Below, in pieces: positions 29,264 through 37,188 of a stretch of DNA of 64,000 bases. Within the stretch, counting starts at the first letter, position 1, and the number at the start of each line of letters is the position of its first letter. Both the position numbers and the translations under genes were made by a program. This DNA comes from a virus. Location of the stretch: positions 1 to 64,000 of the IMG/VR virus record IMGVR_UViG_3300048772_000150, one strand, 5' to 3'. The notes below the pieces were generated by a model, which did no database searches, was not told the DNA's origin, and worked only from the letters and a program-made list of their open reading frames with translations.

Positions 29264-29505
29264 TGTTTCTTCCCTTTCACTGCCAGGTAAACGCCAAGCC
29301 AGTTGCCGATGCCGTACAGGATTACAGCCCACAAGCACTTCTCCACCACCATAACAGTTGCCATGAGTGTGCAAATGTAAAGGATGATGCCAAGGTTGGC
29401 GGCGTAGATAGCCCGCCTATGTTGGACAGCATCGACGCACTTCGCCCAGATGTAGTCGTAGACAAAACCACAAACAAGCGCCGCAAGCAGTACAAGTGCT
29501 TTCAC
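29260..29505 (-). CDS. small multi-TM membrane protein
   Basis: 81 residues from GTG 29505, with AGAGGG 5 bases upstream. Three hydrophobic helices (ALVLLAALVCGFVYDYIW, LGIILYICTLMATVMVV, LWAVILYGIGNWLGVYLAV) and a KGKKQ tail. I associate this compact form with uncharacterised phage membrane proteins. Confidence 0.6.
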   Translation of the reverse strand: MKALVLLAALVCGFVYDYIWAKCVDAVQHRRAIYAANLGIILYICTLMATVMVVEKCLWAVILYGIGNWLGVYLAVKGKKQ

Positions 29506-29654
29506 GATGACCCTCTCAATTCGCCCTTCTCGTGGCACACCGGACACTCCGGGGCCTCGCCAACTTGCACCGAACAGACCCATGTGTGATTGCATTGCGG
29601 ACAGACGGCAAAGCCGTGTTGCCATTCAGGTTCGTCTACCCTGGTATCGAACAT
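29502..29654 (-). CDS. small zinc ribbon protein
   Basis: 50 residues with FAVCPQCNHTWVC and CPVCHEKG, two CxxC pairs. ATG 29654 lies inside the 3' remains of the upstream methyltransferase pseudogene; GTGA junction with the next gene. Confidence 0.55.
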   Translation of the reverse strand: MFDTRVDEPEWQHGFAVCPQCNHTWVCSVQVGEAPECPVCHEKGELRGSS

Positions 29655-29871
29655 CGTTCCCTCACCATTGCACAGTATTGCGGTTCATTCTCAATCAGAA
29701 TGCAATCACGATGATACGCTCGTACTGAGCCCACAGCGGCTCGAAAGGTAGCCGCACATCCCACTTGCAATAAGTCGTTCCGTAGGGCAGGTCGCAGAGA
29801 ATCATGTCGATTGATCCGTCTCGGATCGACTTCATTTCTTCCAGGCAGTCGCCCTCAATCAATCTAACCAT
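29636..29871 (-). pseudogene. DNA methyltransferase with internal deletion
   Basis: From ATG 29871 the frame reads 'VRLIEGDCLEEMKSIRDGSIDMILCDLPYGTTYCKWD' (in parts), the N-terminal motif IV region of a beta-class DNA methyltransferase, then stops after IIVIAF. In the next frame the sequence continues CILIENEPQYCAMVRERC, typical of the very C-terminal end of the same family. The middle with motif I is gone. An internal deletion of several hundred bases with frame change explains both pieces. Confidence 0.7.
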
Positions 29872-29908
29872 TGTAATCTCCAAAACAAGCGAATCTTGTG
29901 ACAGTGTA

Positions 29909-30124
29909 TCATACTGACAATCCCGGCCCCAAGTAGTAGGAAAGTTCAGGCTGCCCCAGGCGGGCTCGCAACTTGGCGAGAGCCTGCTTGGCGGCGCGCA
30001 TTTCGGCCGAAGACAGTAGCTCGTCACCTTGTTCAACCTGCACAAACTCGGCCTCGCCTTCGTGGAGGTTCGGACCAAGAAGGGCGTAGGCGGCGTTTCC
30101 GTCGATGCCCAATTCCGCAGTCAT
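29909..30124 (-). CDS. phage-type small hypothetical protein
   Basis: 71 residues from ATG 30124. 'AELGIDGNAAYALLGPNLHEGEAEFV' resembles a class of small phage proteins with the GPN/D-EGEAEF pattern. Helical C-terminus. Function unknown. Confidence 0.55.
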   Translation of the reverse strand: MTAELGIDGNAAYALLGPNLHEGEAEFVQVEQGDELLSSAEMRAAKQALAKLRARLGQPELSYYLGPGLSV

Positions 30125-30132
30125 AAGATTCC

Positions 30133-30381
30133 TCACATGAGTAAAGTGTAACAGTAATCCTCCGTGCGAATAACTTCCATCATAAAGTCAAGGCCGCCCA
30201 TCAGTATAAGCGAGCCGCCGCCGTTGTAAAAAGACAAGTGGCAGACAGTCTTTCTTTTGGCCCGCACCGCCTGCAAATCGGTGACTTCATCCTCGCACCA
30301 ACCCAATGACCGTACCGCACGCCGGGGATAGTCCCGGTGGAAATCACTCACTGAGGCGGTGACTAATTCGTAGGGTGTCAC
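30133..30381 (-). CDS. hypothetical protein
   Basis: 82 residues with 'YNGGGSLILMGGLDFMMEVI' near the end. No family was recognised. Overlaps the upstream stop by 4 bases. Confidence 0.5.
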   Translation of the reverse strand: MTPYELVTASVSDFHRDYPRRAVRSLGWCEDEVTDLQAVRAKRKTVCHLSFYNGGGSLILMGGLDFMMEVIRTEDYCYTLLM

Positions 30382-30608
30382 TGATTACTGCTTGCTCGAA
30401 ATGAAAGAGTGATGATGGGTATTAGTTCGTCTGGTCCAACCGTTTCGTCCACATCGGCATAGTCGATGGTAATAGCTAAACCGAGTAGCCCGGTGTGATT
30501 TGTAGCTGCCAGCAAGGCCCCGAAGCCCTGGATAAAGTGCTCCGGGGATAGCCTTGAATCTTTCAGTCGATCAAGGATCGTCTGGGAGATTTTCATGGAC
30601 TTGCTCAA
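30378..30608 (-). CDS. hypothetical protein
   Basis: 76 residues from TTG 30608, which has GGAGGGGG 6 bases upstream and a TTGA junction; ATG 30596 is an alternative. N-terminal 'MKISQTILDRLKDSRLSPEHF' resembles a short helical adaptor. Function unknown. Confidence 0.5.
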   Translation of the reverse strand: MSKSMKISQTILDRLKDSRLSPEHFIQGFGALLAATNHTGLLGLAITIDYADVDETVGPDELIPIITLSFRASSNQ

Positions 30609-30868
30609 CTGACACCCCCTCCCGCCAAGATCGTGTCAAGAGCGACGGGGTTAATCGCAGCGGCCGCCTTCTCGGCGTGCGTCGGCACAGTTACCGACTT
30701 CGCCGGCTCCGACTTCGCCGGCTCCGTGTAGGTGACTAGGGCCATGTAATAGACGACCTTAATATCGGCGTCATTGATGTTGGCGGCACCCGCGATGATT
30801 CGCGCGATGTTGTCGGCATGAACCTTGTAGTTCGAGTCATTCAGCGGTAGGGTTCGTGAAGGGGTCAT
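30605..30868 (-). CDS. hypothetical protein with EPAKS repeat
   Basis: 87 residues from ATG 30868. Globular beginning (LPLNDSNYKVHADNIARIIA), then a 15-bp DNA duplication encoding EPAKSEPAKS, then an Ala-rich end. No domain was recognised. Confidence 0.5.
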   Translation of the reverse strand: MTPSRTLPLNDSNYKVHADNIARIIAGAANINDADIKVVYYMALVTYTEPAKSEPAKSVTVPTHAEKAAAAINPVALDTILAGGGVS

Positions 30869-30885
30869 TGTTGCTCTCGGGTTAG

Positions 30886-31887
30886 TTACCATTTGGGACT
30901 CCGCACGCAATCGACGAAGAAATCGTCCTTGACCGAACCGTCCGTCAACAGGGCACCGGACATTTCATCGAGAATCGACTGCCGGTTCTGACTGTCGGCC
31001 AGCGACATCTCGGGGAAGATATGGCCGCTCTGAATCGCGGCCCAACACTTCTCGACCCGTTTCACGAGCGCGTCCTGGTGAGCCTTGCTCACGCGGCCGA
31101 TATGGTTGGCAACGCGGAGCAGAGGCTTGTTGCCTTCGCCCATATACTTCGCCACAACCTCGTCCAAGGCCATGATGACATTCTCGTCGCCGACAGGTTC
31201 GCCCAGCAGCCAGCCGTAGAGGCAAAGCTGGTCAGCGTATTCTTTTCCGCAATACTCCATATAGCCGCTGTTGATCTCCATGCCCCGGTAATCCATGCCC
31301 AGGTAGTTCTTGTGCGCCGTCATGTGTGAGCGGCTCGGCTTGTCCGTCTTATAGGCATCGCGGCACAGCCGGTAGCCCTTCGTCGGGGACGCCCCATACT
31401 TGGAGCAGTAGCCATGAACTTTGAAGTCGAACACCACGCTAATGCGTCCCTGACCGAGATCGAGAACGAACCGACAGTCAGGCTTACCCAAGAACGGTGC
31501 GCCGCCGATGGTTCCCTTTACCGTGAACTCGAATCGCGGTGGCTCGGTGCTTTGCTTCAAGAGCGACAGCAATTCGTCGTAGGCCCCGCACAACACATAG
31601 CACTCAAAAACATGCTTACCGGCCTCAAAGGCAAAATCTCGGCACTGCGGTTCGACTTGCGACTCAAAGATGGTCGCCAACTCAAATTGCGGATCGGCTC
31701 CGGCCCCGAACAGGGCGGCATGGAGCGACGACTTGCAGTAGGCGTCAAACGCGGAGCCCACGGCCATCGGCGGTTCTTGCGGCAGCCGCTCGGGCGACTT
31801 GTCCGCAAGGTACTTCATGTAAAACTCTTCGCAATCTTTTTCAAACAGCGAGAGCGACGAATAGGAAAGCGATTTGGGGATTCTCAT
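30886..31887 (-). CDS. PD-(D/E)XK exonuclease (RecB/Cas4-like)
   Basis: 333 residues. 'SYSSLSLFEKDCEEFYMKYL' matches the N-terminal start of PD-(D/E)XK nucleases of the RecB/AddB type. The catalytic core is 'GGAPFLGKPDCRFVLDLG' (D), then 'ISVVFDFKVHGY' (DxK). 'YADQLCLYGWLLGEP' fits the QxxxY helix. It should act in recombination or DNA end processing. No Cas neighbours, so it is not a CRISPR adaptation gene. Confidence 0.8.
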   Translation of the reverse strand: MRIPKSLSYSSLSLFEKDCEEFYMKYLADKSPERLPQEPPMAVGSAFDAYCKSSLHAALFGAGADPQFELATIFESQVEPQCRDFAFEAGKHVFECYVLCGAYDELLSLLKQSTEPPRFEFTVKGTIGGAPFLGKPDCRFVLDLGQGRISVVFDFKVHGYCSKYGASPTKGYRLCRDAYKTDKPSRSHMTAHKNYLGMDYRGMEINSGYMEYCGKEYADQLCLYGWLLGEPVGDENVIMALDEVVAKYMGEGNKPLLRVANHIGRVSKAHQDALVKRVEKCWAAIQSGHIFPEMSLADSQNRQSILDEMSGALLTDGSVKDDFFVDCVRSPKW

Positions 31888-31896
31888 TGTTTTCTT

Positions 31897-32310
31897 TCAG
31901 GTCCAGAGGTATTTCCGCAGGTCAATAAGTCGGTGAAGCATGTCGCTGTCTTCATCGTAATCGTCGGCGTACTTGTCGGCCTTACGACTCTGCCACCAAA
32001 CGTAAAGGTTGCGAATTGCGTCCCAATCCCGCTCTTCCTCGCGGGCACGTTCCTTGCCGCAGTCAAGGTAGAGCGGGTAGACGTTCTCGTAAAAGTGACC
32101 TTCCTCCCGGTCCACAAAGTCTTCCAAAATCTGGAAGGACGCAAACAGCAAAAGGTAATCACGGTCAACCCAGGTCGGCGGCAGCGGCCTGCACACCACT
32201 ACATTGTAACGACAAAGTAGGCGGCACTTGATCCAATACCAGCAGTCGTGAAACCAGCGGCAGGCATTTTGCAGCCGGCGTCGGAGTGTTCTTTTCTTGC
32301 TCACAATCAT
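31897..32310 (-). CDS. conserved phage-type hypothetical protein
   Basis: 137 residues with 'WVDRDYLLLFASFQILEDFVDREEGHFYENV' in part, a pattern I associate with phage proteins. Basic Arg/Trp/Cys-rich N-terminus. No domain name can be given. Confidence 0.6.
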   Translation of the reverse strand: MIVSKKRTLRRRLQNACRWFHDCWYWIKCRLLCRYNVVVCRPLPPTWVDRDYLLLFASFQILEDFVDREEGHFYENVYPLYLDCGKERAREEERDWDAIRNLYVWWQSRKADKYADDYDEDSDMLHRLIDLRKYLWT

Positions 32311-32313
32311 TCC

Positions 32314-33783
32314 TTATAGGAAGGTTTTCGTCTTGTTGACTTTCGCACAGCCGGCGAAGAAATCTTCCCAATGCCGGATAAGTCGATCAGTTGACATTCC
32401 TTCAAGTTCCTTGTATTGTGCGTTAGCGTACTGGTCAGGGCAGCTTCGTATCGAGTCTATAAGACTCGCGGCGTAGGGAACCGTCGAGAATGTCGGTATG
32501 GTGCTTGTTTCCTTGACGAGACCTACTGGTGTCGAGATCACTGGCACACCGCACGCAATCGCTTCAAACACAGGCAACGGGCCACCCTCCGACACCGAAG
32601 TGCAGACCAGCAGATCAATCGAGTCGTAGAAGTCCTGCATCGTATCGTATGTAAAGTCACGACCTGACACACGAGAGTTGAGACAGGCTGCTTTGGCAAT
32701 CTCATCGAACATCGAAAACCGCTTCAAGTCAATGCCGCCAAAATTCTTCGCACTGTCCTTGATAGCACACCAACCCAATGTCTTGACTTCTCGTGCCGGA
32801 CGCCGGGTGAACCTCGATAGCCTGGTGCTGGCCGGCGTGTAGAACACGTCCTTTGTAGCCACGGCCTTCACTCCGTCGTAGCATTCCCGCGATACAGCAC
32901 CAAAGCAGCCTCCCCACAAAGCACCGCCCGTATTATTGCGCCACGTATTCGTCGTGAGCAATTCACACGGGCCGCAGCAAATGACACCGTGCGGGGCCAG
33001 TGCGGACCAGGTGGTCGGCGAATGTAGTCCGAAAATCACTACCGCATCGTACTCAGGGAAACTGGCTGGCAAATCCTTCGGGTATCGGTTCCAATTCAAC
33101 AATCGGCCATGCCAACTGCTTGCATGGATCAGGTCTTTGGCAATCGACCCCGTGGACCAGGCTGCCTCACCGATCATCAACACTGACGGCAACGAATACT
33201 GCACATTATCGCCGCTTCGGCCTCGGCAACTATAACCCAAGTCGAGTAGACGCTTTTCCAGAATCGGGAAGATGGCCGGACTTATGCCCCACGTCTCAAA
33301 GACAATGTTCGTCGGACAGGTAATATCCAAGACTGCATTAAGCAGCGCCAGGTCGTACCCCTCTGTGTCAATCTTCAACAAGTCAACACGGATGGTTCGG
33401 GTGATCTGGTCTTTGAAAACGTCCCGATTGAGAACGTCCCGAATCGAAACGACCGGAAGCCGTGTCGTAATGACGTGTCTGCCGTAGGCTCTCAACGACG
33501 GCTGGATAGCCTTGTCAATAGCCCCGCAGCCACGCAACCAATCTGGCAGCCCGTGTCGGGTGATAACATCACTGGGAACATGATGAAAGTCACACGTCTC
33601 TTTATTCTTTTCCACCAAGCAGACTGCATTGATGTACTCATTCTTATCCAGCTTGCGAAGTCGTTTGAAATACTCCGGCACGGCCTCGATAGACACACCA
33701 CACCAATGTTCGCGGTCAGCGAACTTGTCGTTCAGTGTATCAAAATCACACGTTCCGATTTCCAGATAGTTGCGAACCGCCAT
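32314..33783 (-). CDS. FkbM methyltransferase fused to GT-B glycosyltransferase
   Basis: 489 residues from ATG 33783. Residues 1-230 are an FkbM-like SAM methyltransferase ('NYLEIGTCDFDTLND', then 'IRVDLLKIDTEGYDLALLNAVL' in part, and 'NIVFETWGI'). Residues 240-489 are a family-1 glycosyltransferase, with 'DLLVCTSVSEGGPLPVFEAIACGVPVISTP' (in part) carrying the E-GG and EA-ACG-PV motif. The two activities in one chain suggest synthesis of a methylated glycan. The adjacent methyltransferase (33785-34429) is transcribed with it. Confidence 0.8.
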   Translation of the reverse strand: MAVRNYLEIGTCDFDTLNDKFADREHWCGVSIEAVPEYFKRLRKLDKNEYINAVCLVEKNKETCDFHHVPSDVITRHGLPDWLRGCGAIDKAIQPSLRAYGRHVITTRLPVVSIRDVLNRDVFKDQITRTIRVDLLKIDTEGYDLALLNAVLDITCPTNIVFETWGISPAIFPILEKRLLDLGYSCRGRSGDNVQYSLPSVLMIGEAAWSTGSIAKDLIHASSWHGRLLNWNRYPKDLPASFPEYDAVVIFGLHSPTTWSALAPHGVICCGPCELLTTNTWRNNTGGALWGGCFGAVSRECYDGVKAVATKDVFYTPASTRLSRFTRRPAREVKTLGWCAIKDSAKNFGGIDLKRFSMFDEIAKAACLNSRVSGRDFTYDTMQDFYDSIDLLVCTSVSEGGPLPVFEAIACGVPVISTPVGLVKETSTIPTFSTVPYAASLIDSIRSCPDQYANAQYKELEGMSTDRLIRHWEDFFAGCAKVNKTKTFL

Positions 33784-33784
33784 G

Positions 33785-34429
33785 TTACGGCCTTTCAAAG
33801 AGACCTGTGAAGGCGGTGGCATCGCACCCGTGCTCCACGATTCGCGGCAGTCCAACCTTCACAATTCGGCAACCATGAAGCCAATTCAGCATCCCCTCCG
33901 GCGTCAATGTGTGTGGATGGCAGTTAACGTCCGCAGGAATCCATACCCACTCATAAACCCGCAGGACACCACCAACAGGATTGATTCGCTTCACAGCGTT
34001 GTGGACGATCAACTCAGGGTTATGAACGTGTTGGAGCACGTTGTACATCCAAACCTCGTCGAATGTTGTCTCGTCGCTGAGGAATTTTTCGTCAAGTTCC
34101 TCGCCGGAACATCGCAGGAAATTGATGCCGTGACGGTCGTAGCGACGTAGCACACAATCAGGCCACTTACACGGATCGACGACAACCAGTTGGCCGGCAT
34201 TGAAGGCCCGAAGCGTCATTGACACAGGGCCGCCGCCAATGTCCAAGACACTCTTGCCGCGCATATCCAACTCCAACTCAGGTGTGCCGTATTCGGCGAA
34301 CACGCCCATTTCTCGTCCGTACACTTCCTGCTTGAGAAATTCACCGTATGCAACGTGGCTATTGCAGTTGCCCCAGTATGCTGCTTCGCGCTCTTGGGCT
34401 GTGCTCCATCTTTCTTTGTCAATGCTCAT
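33785..34429 (-). CDS. class I SAM-dependent methyltransferase
   Basis: 214 residues. Motif I is 'KSVLDIGGGPVSMTLRA', then 'LVVVDPCKWP' and 'FDEVWMYNVLQHVHNPELI', the Methyltransf_11/25 pattern for small-molecule or glycan substrates. Placed one base after the FkbM-glycosyltransferase in transcription order, it likely belongs to the same glycan-modification cassette. Confidence 0.8.
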   Translation of the reverse strand: MSIDKERWSTAQEREAAYWGNCNSHVAYGEFLKQEVYGREMGVFAEYGTPELELDMRGKSVLDIGGGPVSMTLRAFNAGQLVVVDPCKWPDCVLRRYDRHGINFLRCSGEELDEKFLSDETTFDEVWMYNVLQHVHNPELIVHNAVKRINPVGGVLRVYEWVWIPADVNCHPHTLTPEGMLNWLHGCRIVKVGLPRIVEHGCDATAFTGLFERP

Positions 34430-34908
34430 TTGGCAACCTCGATAATGGCTCTTTCAATTTCAAACTGCTGTCCGGCGAACTCAACATAGCCACCCTTGAT
34501 CTCGACACCGGTTTGCTGCGGGTGGGCATCAGTTGGATCGCCAGCGGCGACGGCGATGCCGGCAATGACCTGCGCAGCCGAGTCGTCAGGATTCTTGTCC
34601 TGTGCTGCCGCCTGTGCGGCCCGTATGGCAGCGAACCTCGCGGCCACGGCGGGCGGTATCGCAACCGGGCCAGTCGCTCCGGGCAGCAAGGCGGCATTTG
34701 GCCCGTGAAGAATCCGGTTGACAATCATCGCATCGCGCACGGCAGGCGGCAGCGCCGCGATTGCGTTTATCTTCCGCAAGCAGCAGACTTTAATTTTCCT
34801 CCCGCTGCCACAAGGACAGGGGGCGTTCCTGCCAAGGTAGGCCGTTCCGGTATTTGCCGCCTTTTGCTTGTGGGCTTCGATTGATCGCTTCCTGGCTTTA
34901 CTGCTCAT
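34426..34908 (-). CDS. SEC-C motif protein
   Basis: 160 residues. 'GRNAPCPCGSGRKIKVCC' near residue 26 is the SEC-C zinc motif. An Ala-rich helical region and a short C-terminal strand pair (GGYVEFAGQQFEIER) follow. SEC-C modules bind zinc and mediate protein contacts, as at the SecA C-terminus. The rest is unassigned. Confidence 0.75.
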   Translation of the reverse strand: MSSKARKRSIEAHKQKAANTGTAYLGRNAPCPCGSGRKIKVCCLRKINAIAALPPAVRDAMIVNRILHGPNAALLPGATGPVAIPPAVAARFAAIRAAQAAAQDKNPDDSAAQVIAGIAVAAGDPTDAHPQQTGVEIKGGYVEFAGQQFEIERAIIEVAK

Positions 34909-34953
34909 GGTTTCTCTCGTGTTGAAGGATTAAAGGCGTTTCGGATGCCGCAC

Positions 34954-34987
34954 GCAACGGTGCCGGCACCGTTGCCGGCACCGTTGC
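34954..34987. terminator. GC-rich palindrome with repeated arm, likely terminator
   Basis: 34954-34975 is a perfect 22-base palindrome (GCAACGGTGCC and its complement), followed by a further copy of the CGGCACCGTTGC arm to 34987. It lies between the stop at 34999 and the start of the SEC-C gene at 34908. The extra arm allows two alternative hairpins. Confidence 0.55.
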
Positions 34988-34998
34988 GACATTCTCCA

Positions 34999-35250
34999 TC
35001 AGTCACCCTGTAGCTGGCCGCCGCCAGTAAAATTGTCGCTTGCACCGACAGGCGTGCTGATCGGGGCGGTATCGACGTTGCTACCTTGAAATTCGGGCGT
35101 GCCGTCACGCCAACTCGGGTCGGTGCCGGCATTCTGCCAGCCGGCATCGCCGCTGTAGACCTGGGCCGCGCCGCCGTGATTGCCTTCGGGGCAAGCACTG
35201 CCCTTATCGGGCGGCGGCGCTTCTTTCTGATAACTGGTCGTGTTCTGCAT
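34999..35250 (-). CDS. Gly-rich small protein, paralogue of 35254-35538
   Basis: 83 residues. It begins MQNTTSYQ, like the adjacent upstream protein, and shares the segment VYSGDAGWQN. Low-complexity Gly/Asp/Pro composition. The shared ends suggest tandem duplication of a small flexible protein; function unknown. Confidence 0.55.
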   Translation of the reverse strand: MQNTTSYQKEAPPPDKGSACPEGNHGGAAQVYSGDAGWQNAGTDPSWRDGTPEFQGSNVDTAPISTPVGASDNFTGGGQLQGD

Positions 35251-35253
35251 GAC

Positions 35254-35538
35254 TTAGTTCTTCCAGCCAGCGTCACCGCTGTAAGTCTGTAGCGGGCCAC
35301 CCTGGGCCACTTCCGGGGCCGGGGTCTTCTTGTCGGCCATACCGACGCAGTTGTCGGCCTTGCCGCCAAGGCCACCGGTAGCGAAGCCGCTGCCGGCCTG
35401 ATTGCTACTGCCACCGCTCTCGAACGCACCGCCCATACCTGCCGGGCCATCGCATTTGCCGCCCATGATGGGTGCTTCGGCCTGGACGGCGGGCGTCGAT
35501 GCGTCTTGAGGCTGGTTGTAACTCGTGGTGTTCTGCAT
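35254..35538 (-). CDS. Gly-rich small protein, paralogue of 34999-35250
   Basis: 94 residues from ATG 35538. It begins MQNTTSYNQ and ends TYSGDAGWKN; the middle is Gly/Ala/Ser-rich with two isolated Cys. Another frame over these two genes gives a 212-codon Arg-rich ORF that I rejected. Confidence 0.55.
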   Translation of the reverse strand: MQNTTSYNQPQDASTPAVQAEAPIMGGKCDGPAGMGGAFESGGSSNQAGSGFATGGLGGKADNCVGMADKKTPAPEVAQGGPLQTYSGDAGWKN

Positions 35539-35539
35539 G

Positions 35540-35761
35540 TCAATTCCCTTTCTCTCGGCCCCAGTCAAACTGATGCCAGAGACGTTCGTGAAAATAGAAT
35601 ATGGCCAGCTTCACAGCGAAACAGACCAACGTGAAAATGAGGCAACAGTTAAAGTCGCCAAACCAAAGGTAGGCCAGCCAAAGGCCAACCAAGTTGCTTA
35701 TCGCTTCAAAGGACAAGCCTTTGATAAGTGTTCGTCTGGGAAGGGAAGGGTCAGATTTCAT
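35540..35761 (-). CDS. DUF2061 membrane protein
   Basis: 73 residues from ATG 35761. 'KSDPSLPRRTLIKGLSFEAISN', two hydrophobic helices, and 'AIFYFHERLWHQFDWG' match DUF2061, a small predicted membrane protein. Its 5' end overlaps the upstream gene by 11 bases. Confidence 0.75.
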   Translation of the reverse strand: MKSDPSLPRRTLIKGLSFEAISNLVGLWLAYLWFGDFNCCLIFTLVCFAVKLAIFYFHERLWHQFDWGREKGN

Positions 35762-36818
35762 GGTAATTAGCTCCAAGAAGTTCTCGACCTACGCTGTTTC
35801 TCACTTCACGGGCTTCTTCCATTGTCTTGTACTTCCCGACACGGTGTTTTACACCGTAATACGAGATTTCAGGGTGGTGAAAGCCTTTATTATCGACCCA
35901 AACCCCTTTCACACCGCTCATATTATTGGCTTGTTTGCCGCGATTGTGCTGATTGATCGGGTGTTCAGTTATTCGCAGATTTTCACGCACGTTGTTCAAC
36001 GGTTCCCCGTCTCTGTGGTCTACTTCGACTTCGGCAGGGTCATAAGGCGACCCCATTCTTAATACAACGTCCTGGTGCATATAGCGAGTTATCGAAAGTC
36101 CTGCAATTTTTAACTTTCTCATTGCTCGCCATTTTTGGCCGCTCTCACCGTTTCGGTAGATGGCATTGTTTTGCGGAACGGCCGACCAATTCCATCGGCT
36201 AAGATAGTCAAAATCCTCTGGACTGACCTTTGCCTTCAAACCGTTGGAAAGAGTTATCTCACGCTTCCCATAGAGCGATCCGTAATCCAGAAACCGCCAG
36301 CGATTGTAACTGTCAATAGGCGGCGGGTCATGCGCGACATGGCGGACATACAAGAGTATCTCGTCCCACGTACTGAAAACATGCTGATGCGGGAGAGTGC
36401 CCCAATACCAATCGGGTAGTGCTGCCTTTCCTTGTTCAACGTGGACGAGGATCGGCACCTTTCGTCGATTTAGCAGGGCTATCTCTTCATGTGTTCCGGT
36501 CGAGTAGACTTCTCGATCAAGATGTACGATTGCAAAATCACACAAGTCAGCGAGCCGCAAGTCGATACATCGAATCAGGTGCATCTCTCGTGCAATAGTC
36601 TCAAAGTCACCATTTTTCTTCTGCTCCACTCGACGGGCATGATTTTCCAAATCCTCACAAGCGTAGCCAGGTTGCATCGGTTTGGAACACGGGTCCAGAA
36701 AAATTAGTTGAAGATCGGCCAATTTCTCTTTGATTTCATTTCGCCAGCCCGTGCCAAAATCCTTAGCATTGTCAATCGGGCCAGATAGATAGACACGATT
36801 ATAAAACAGTCGATTCAT
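35751..36818 (-). CDS. nucleoside deoxyribosyltransferase-like domain fused to HNH/AP2 endonuclease
   Basis: 355 residues from ATG 36818. Residues 1-150 resemble DUF4406/nucleoside 2-deoxyribosyltransferases ('RVYLSGPIDNAKDFGTGWR', 'FLDPCSKP', 'YSTGTHEEIALLNRRKVPILVHV' in parts). Residues 175-355 are an HNH homing endonuclease with 'VEVDHRDGEPLNNVRENLRI' and an AP2-like 'SGVKGVWVDNKGFHHPEI' domain. The second part has no start codon of its own and reads on in frame. A homing endonuclease seems to have fused to the end of the host gene. Confidence 0.75.
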   Translation of the reverse strand: MNRLFYNRVYLSGPIDNAKDFGTGWRNEIKEKLADLQLIFLDPCSKPMQPGYACEDLENHARRVEQKKNGDFETIAREMHLIRCIDLRLADLCDFAIVHLDREVYSTGTHEEIALLNRRKVPILVHVEQGKAALPDWYWGTLPHQHVFSTWDEILLYVRHVAHDPPPIDSYNRWRFLDYGSLYGKREITLSNGLKAKVSPEDFDYLSRWNWSAVPQNNAIYRNGESGQKWRAMRKLKIAGLSITRYMHQDVVLRMGSPYDPAEVEVDHRDGEPLNNVRENLRITEHPINQHNRGKQANNMSGVKGVWVDNKGFHHPEISYYGVKHRVGKYKTMEEAREVRNSVGRELLGANYHEI

Positions 36819-36834
36819 AGGCTTTCTTTCAAAG

Positions 36835-37188
36835 TGGAGGCGCGGGGGATTGAACCCCGGTCCCGTGACATTTCCATGTAAGCGTCTACGTTCGATAGTC
36901 GATTCTATTTGCAATCGTCGTCTCGCGTCCCCGAACCGACAGGGTTCCCGTCTGACCATTCGGCTGAGTTGTTTAGCCCAGGTTCCGCCGATTCTCACCC
37001 AGGCGATTCGGAATTACAGCCGGTAGTCAAGTCTCTCCGACGAAGACCATCAACCGGGGCGGTGCTAGGCCGCCATTGCCATTTGATTAGTGGCGTCTAC
37101 TTTGTGGTCGGCTTTTATCGTGGCCTGCCGACCAACCACGGAACGCAACCTACACTTCAACCTGCCCGGTCGATTCCAATTCACCCCC
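36835..37188 (-). ncRNA. ssrA: transfer-messenger RNA (tmRNA)
   Basis: 354 bases. The 5' end GGGGGTGAATTGGAATCGAC matches the tmRNA start, and the 3' end has a T-arm (CGGGG TTCAATC CCCCG) and an acceptor CGCCTCC that pairs with GGGGGTG (two G-U). The phrase AAAGTAGAC before the frame parallels the usual AATAGTC signal. The resume frame then reads GCC ACT AAT CAA ATG GCA ATG GCG GCC TAG, giving the tag ATNQMAMAA. No CCA is encoded. Its 5' end overlaps the deoC stop by 8 bases. Confidence 0.9.

Noticed and set aside
30886-31887. Cas4 nuclease of a CRISPR system
   Set aside because: The nuclease motifs fit a general PD-(D/E)XK exonuclease and no cas genes or repeat-spacer array were found in the window.
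31414-32220. 268-codon plus-strand frame
   Set aside because: Antisense to the PD-(D/E)XK nuclease and its neighbour; no plausible product.
34905-35543. 212-codon Arg/Ala-rich frame
   Set aside because: It is a shadow of two small paralogous genes with matched starts (MQNTTSY) and good composition.
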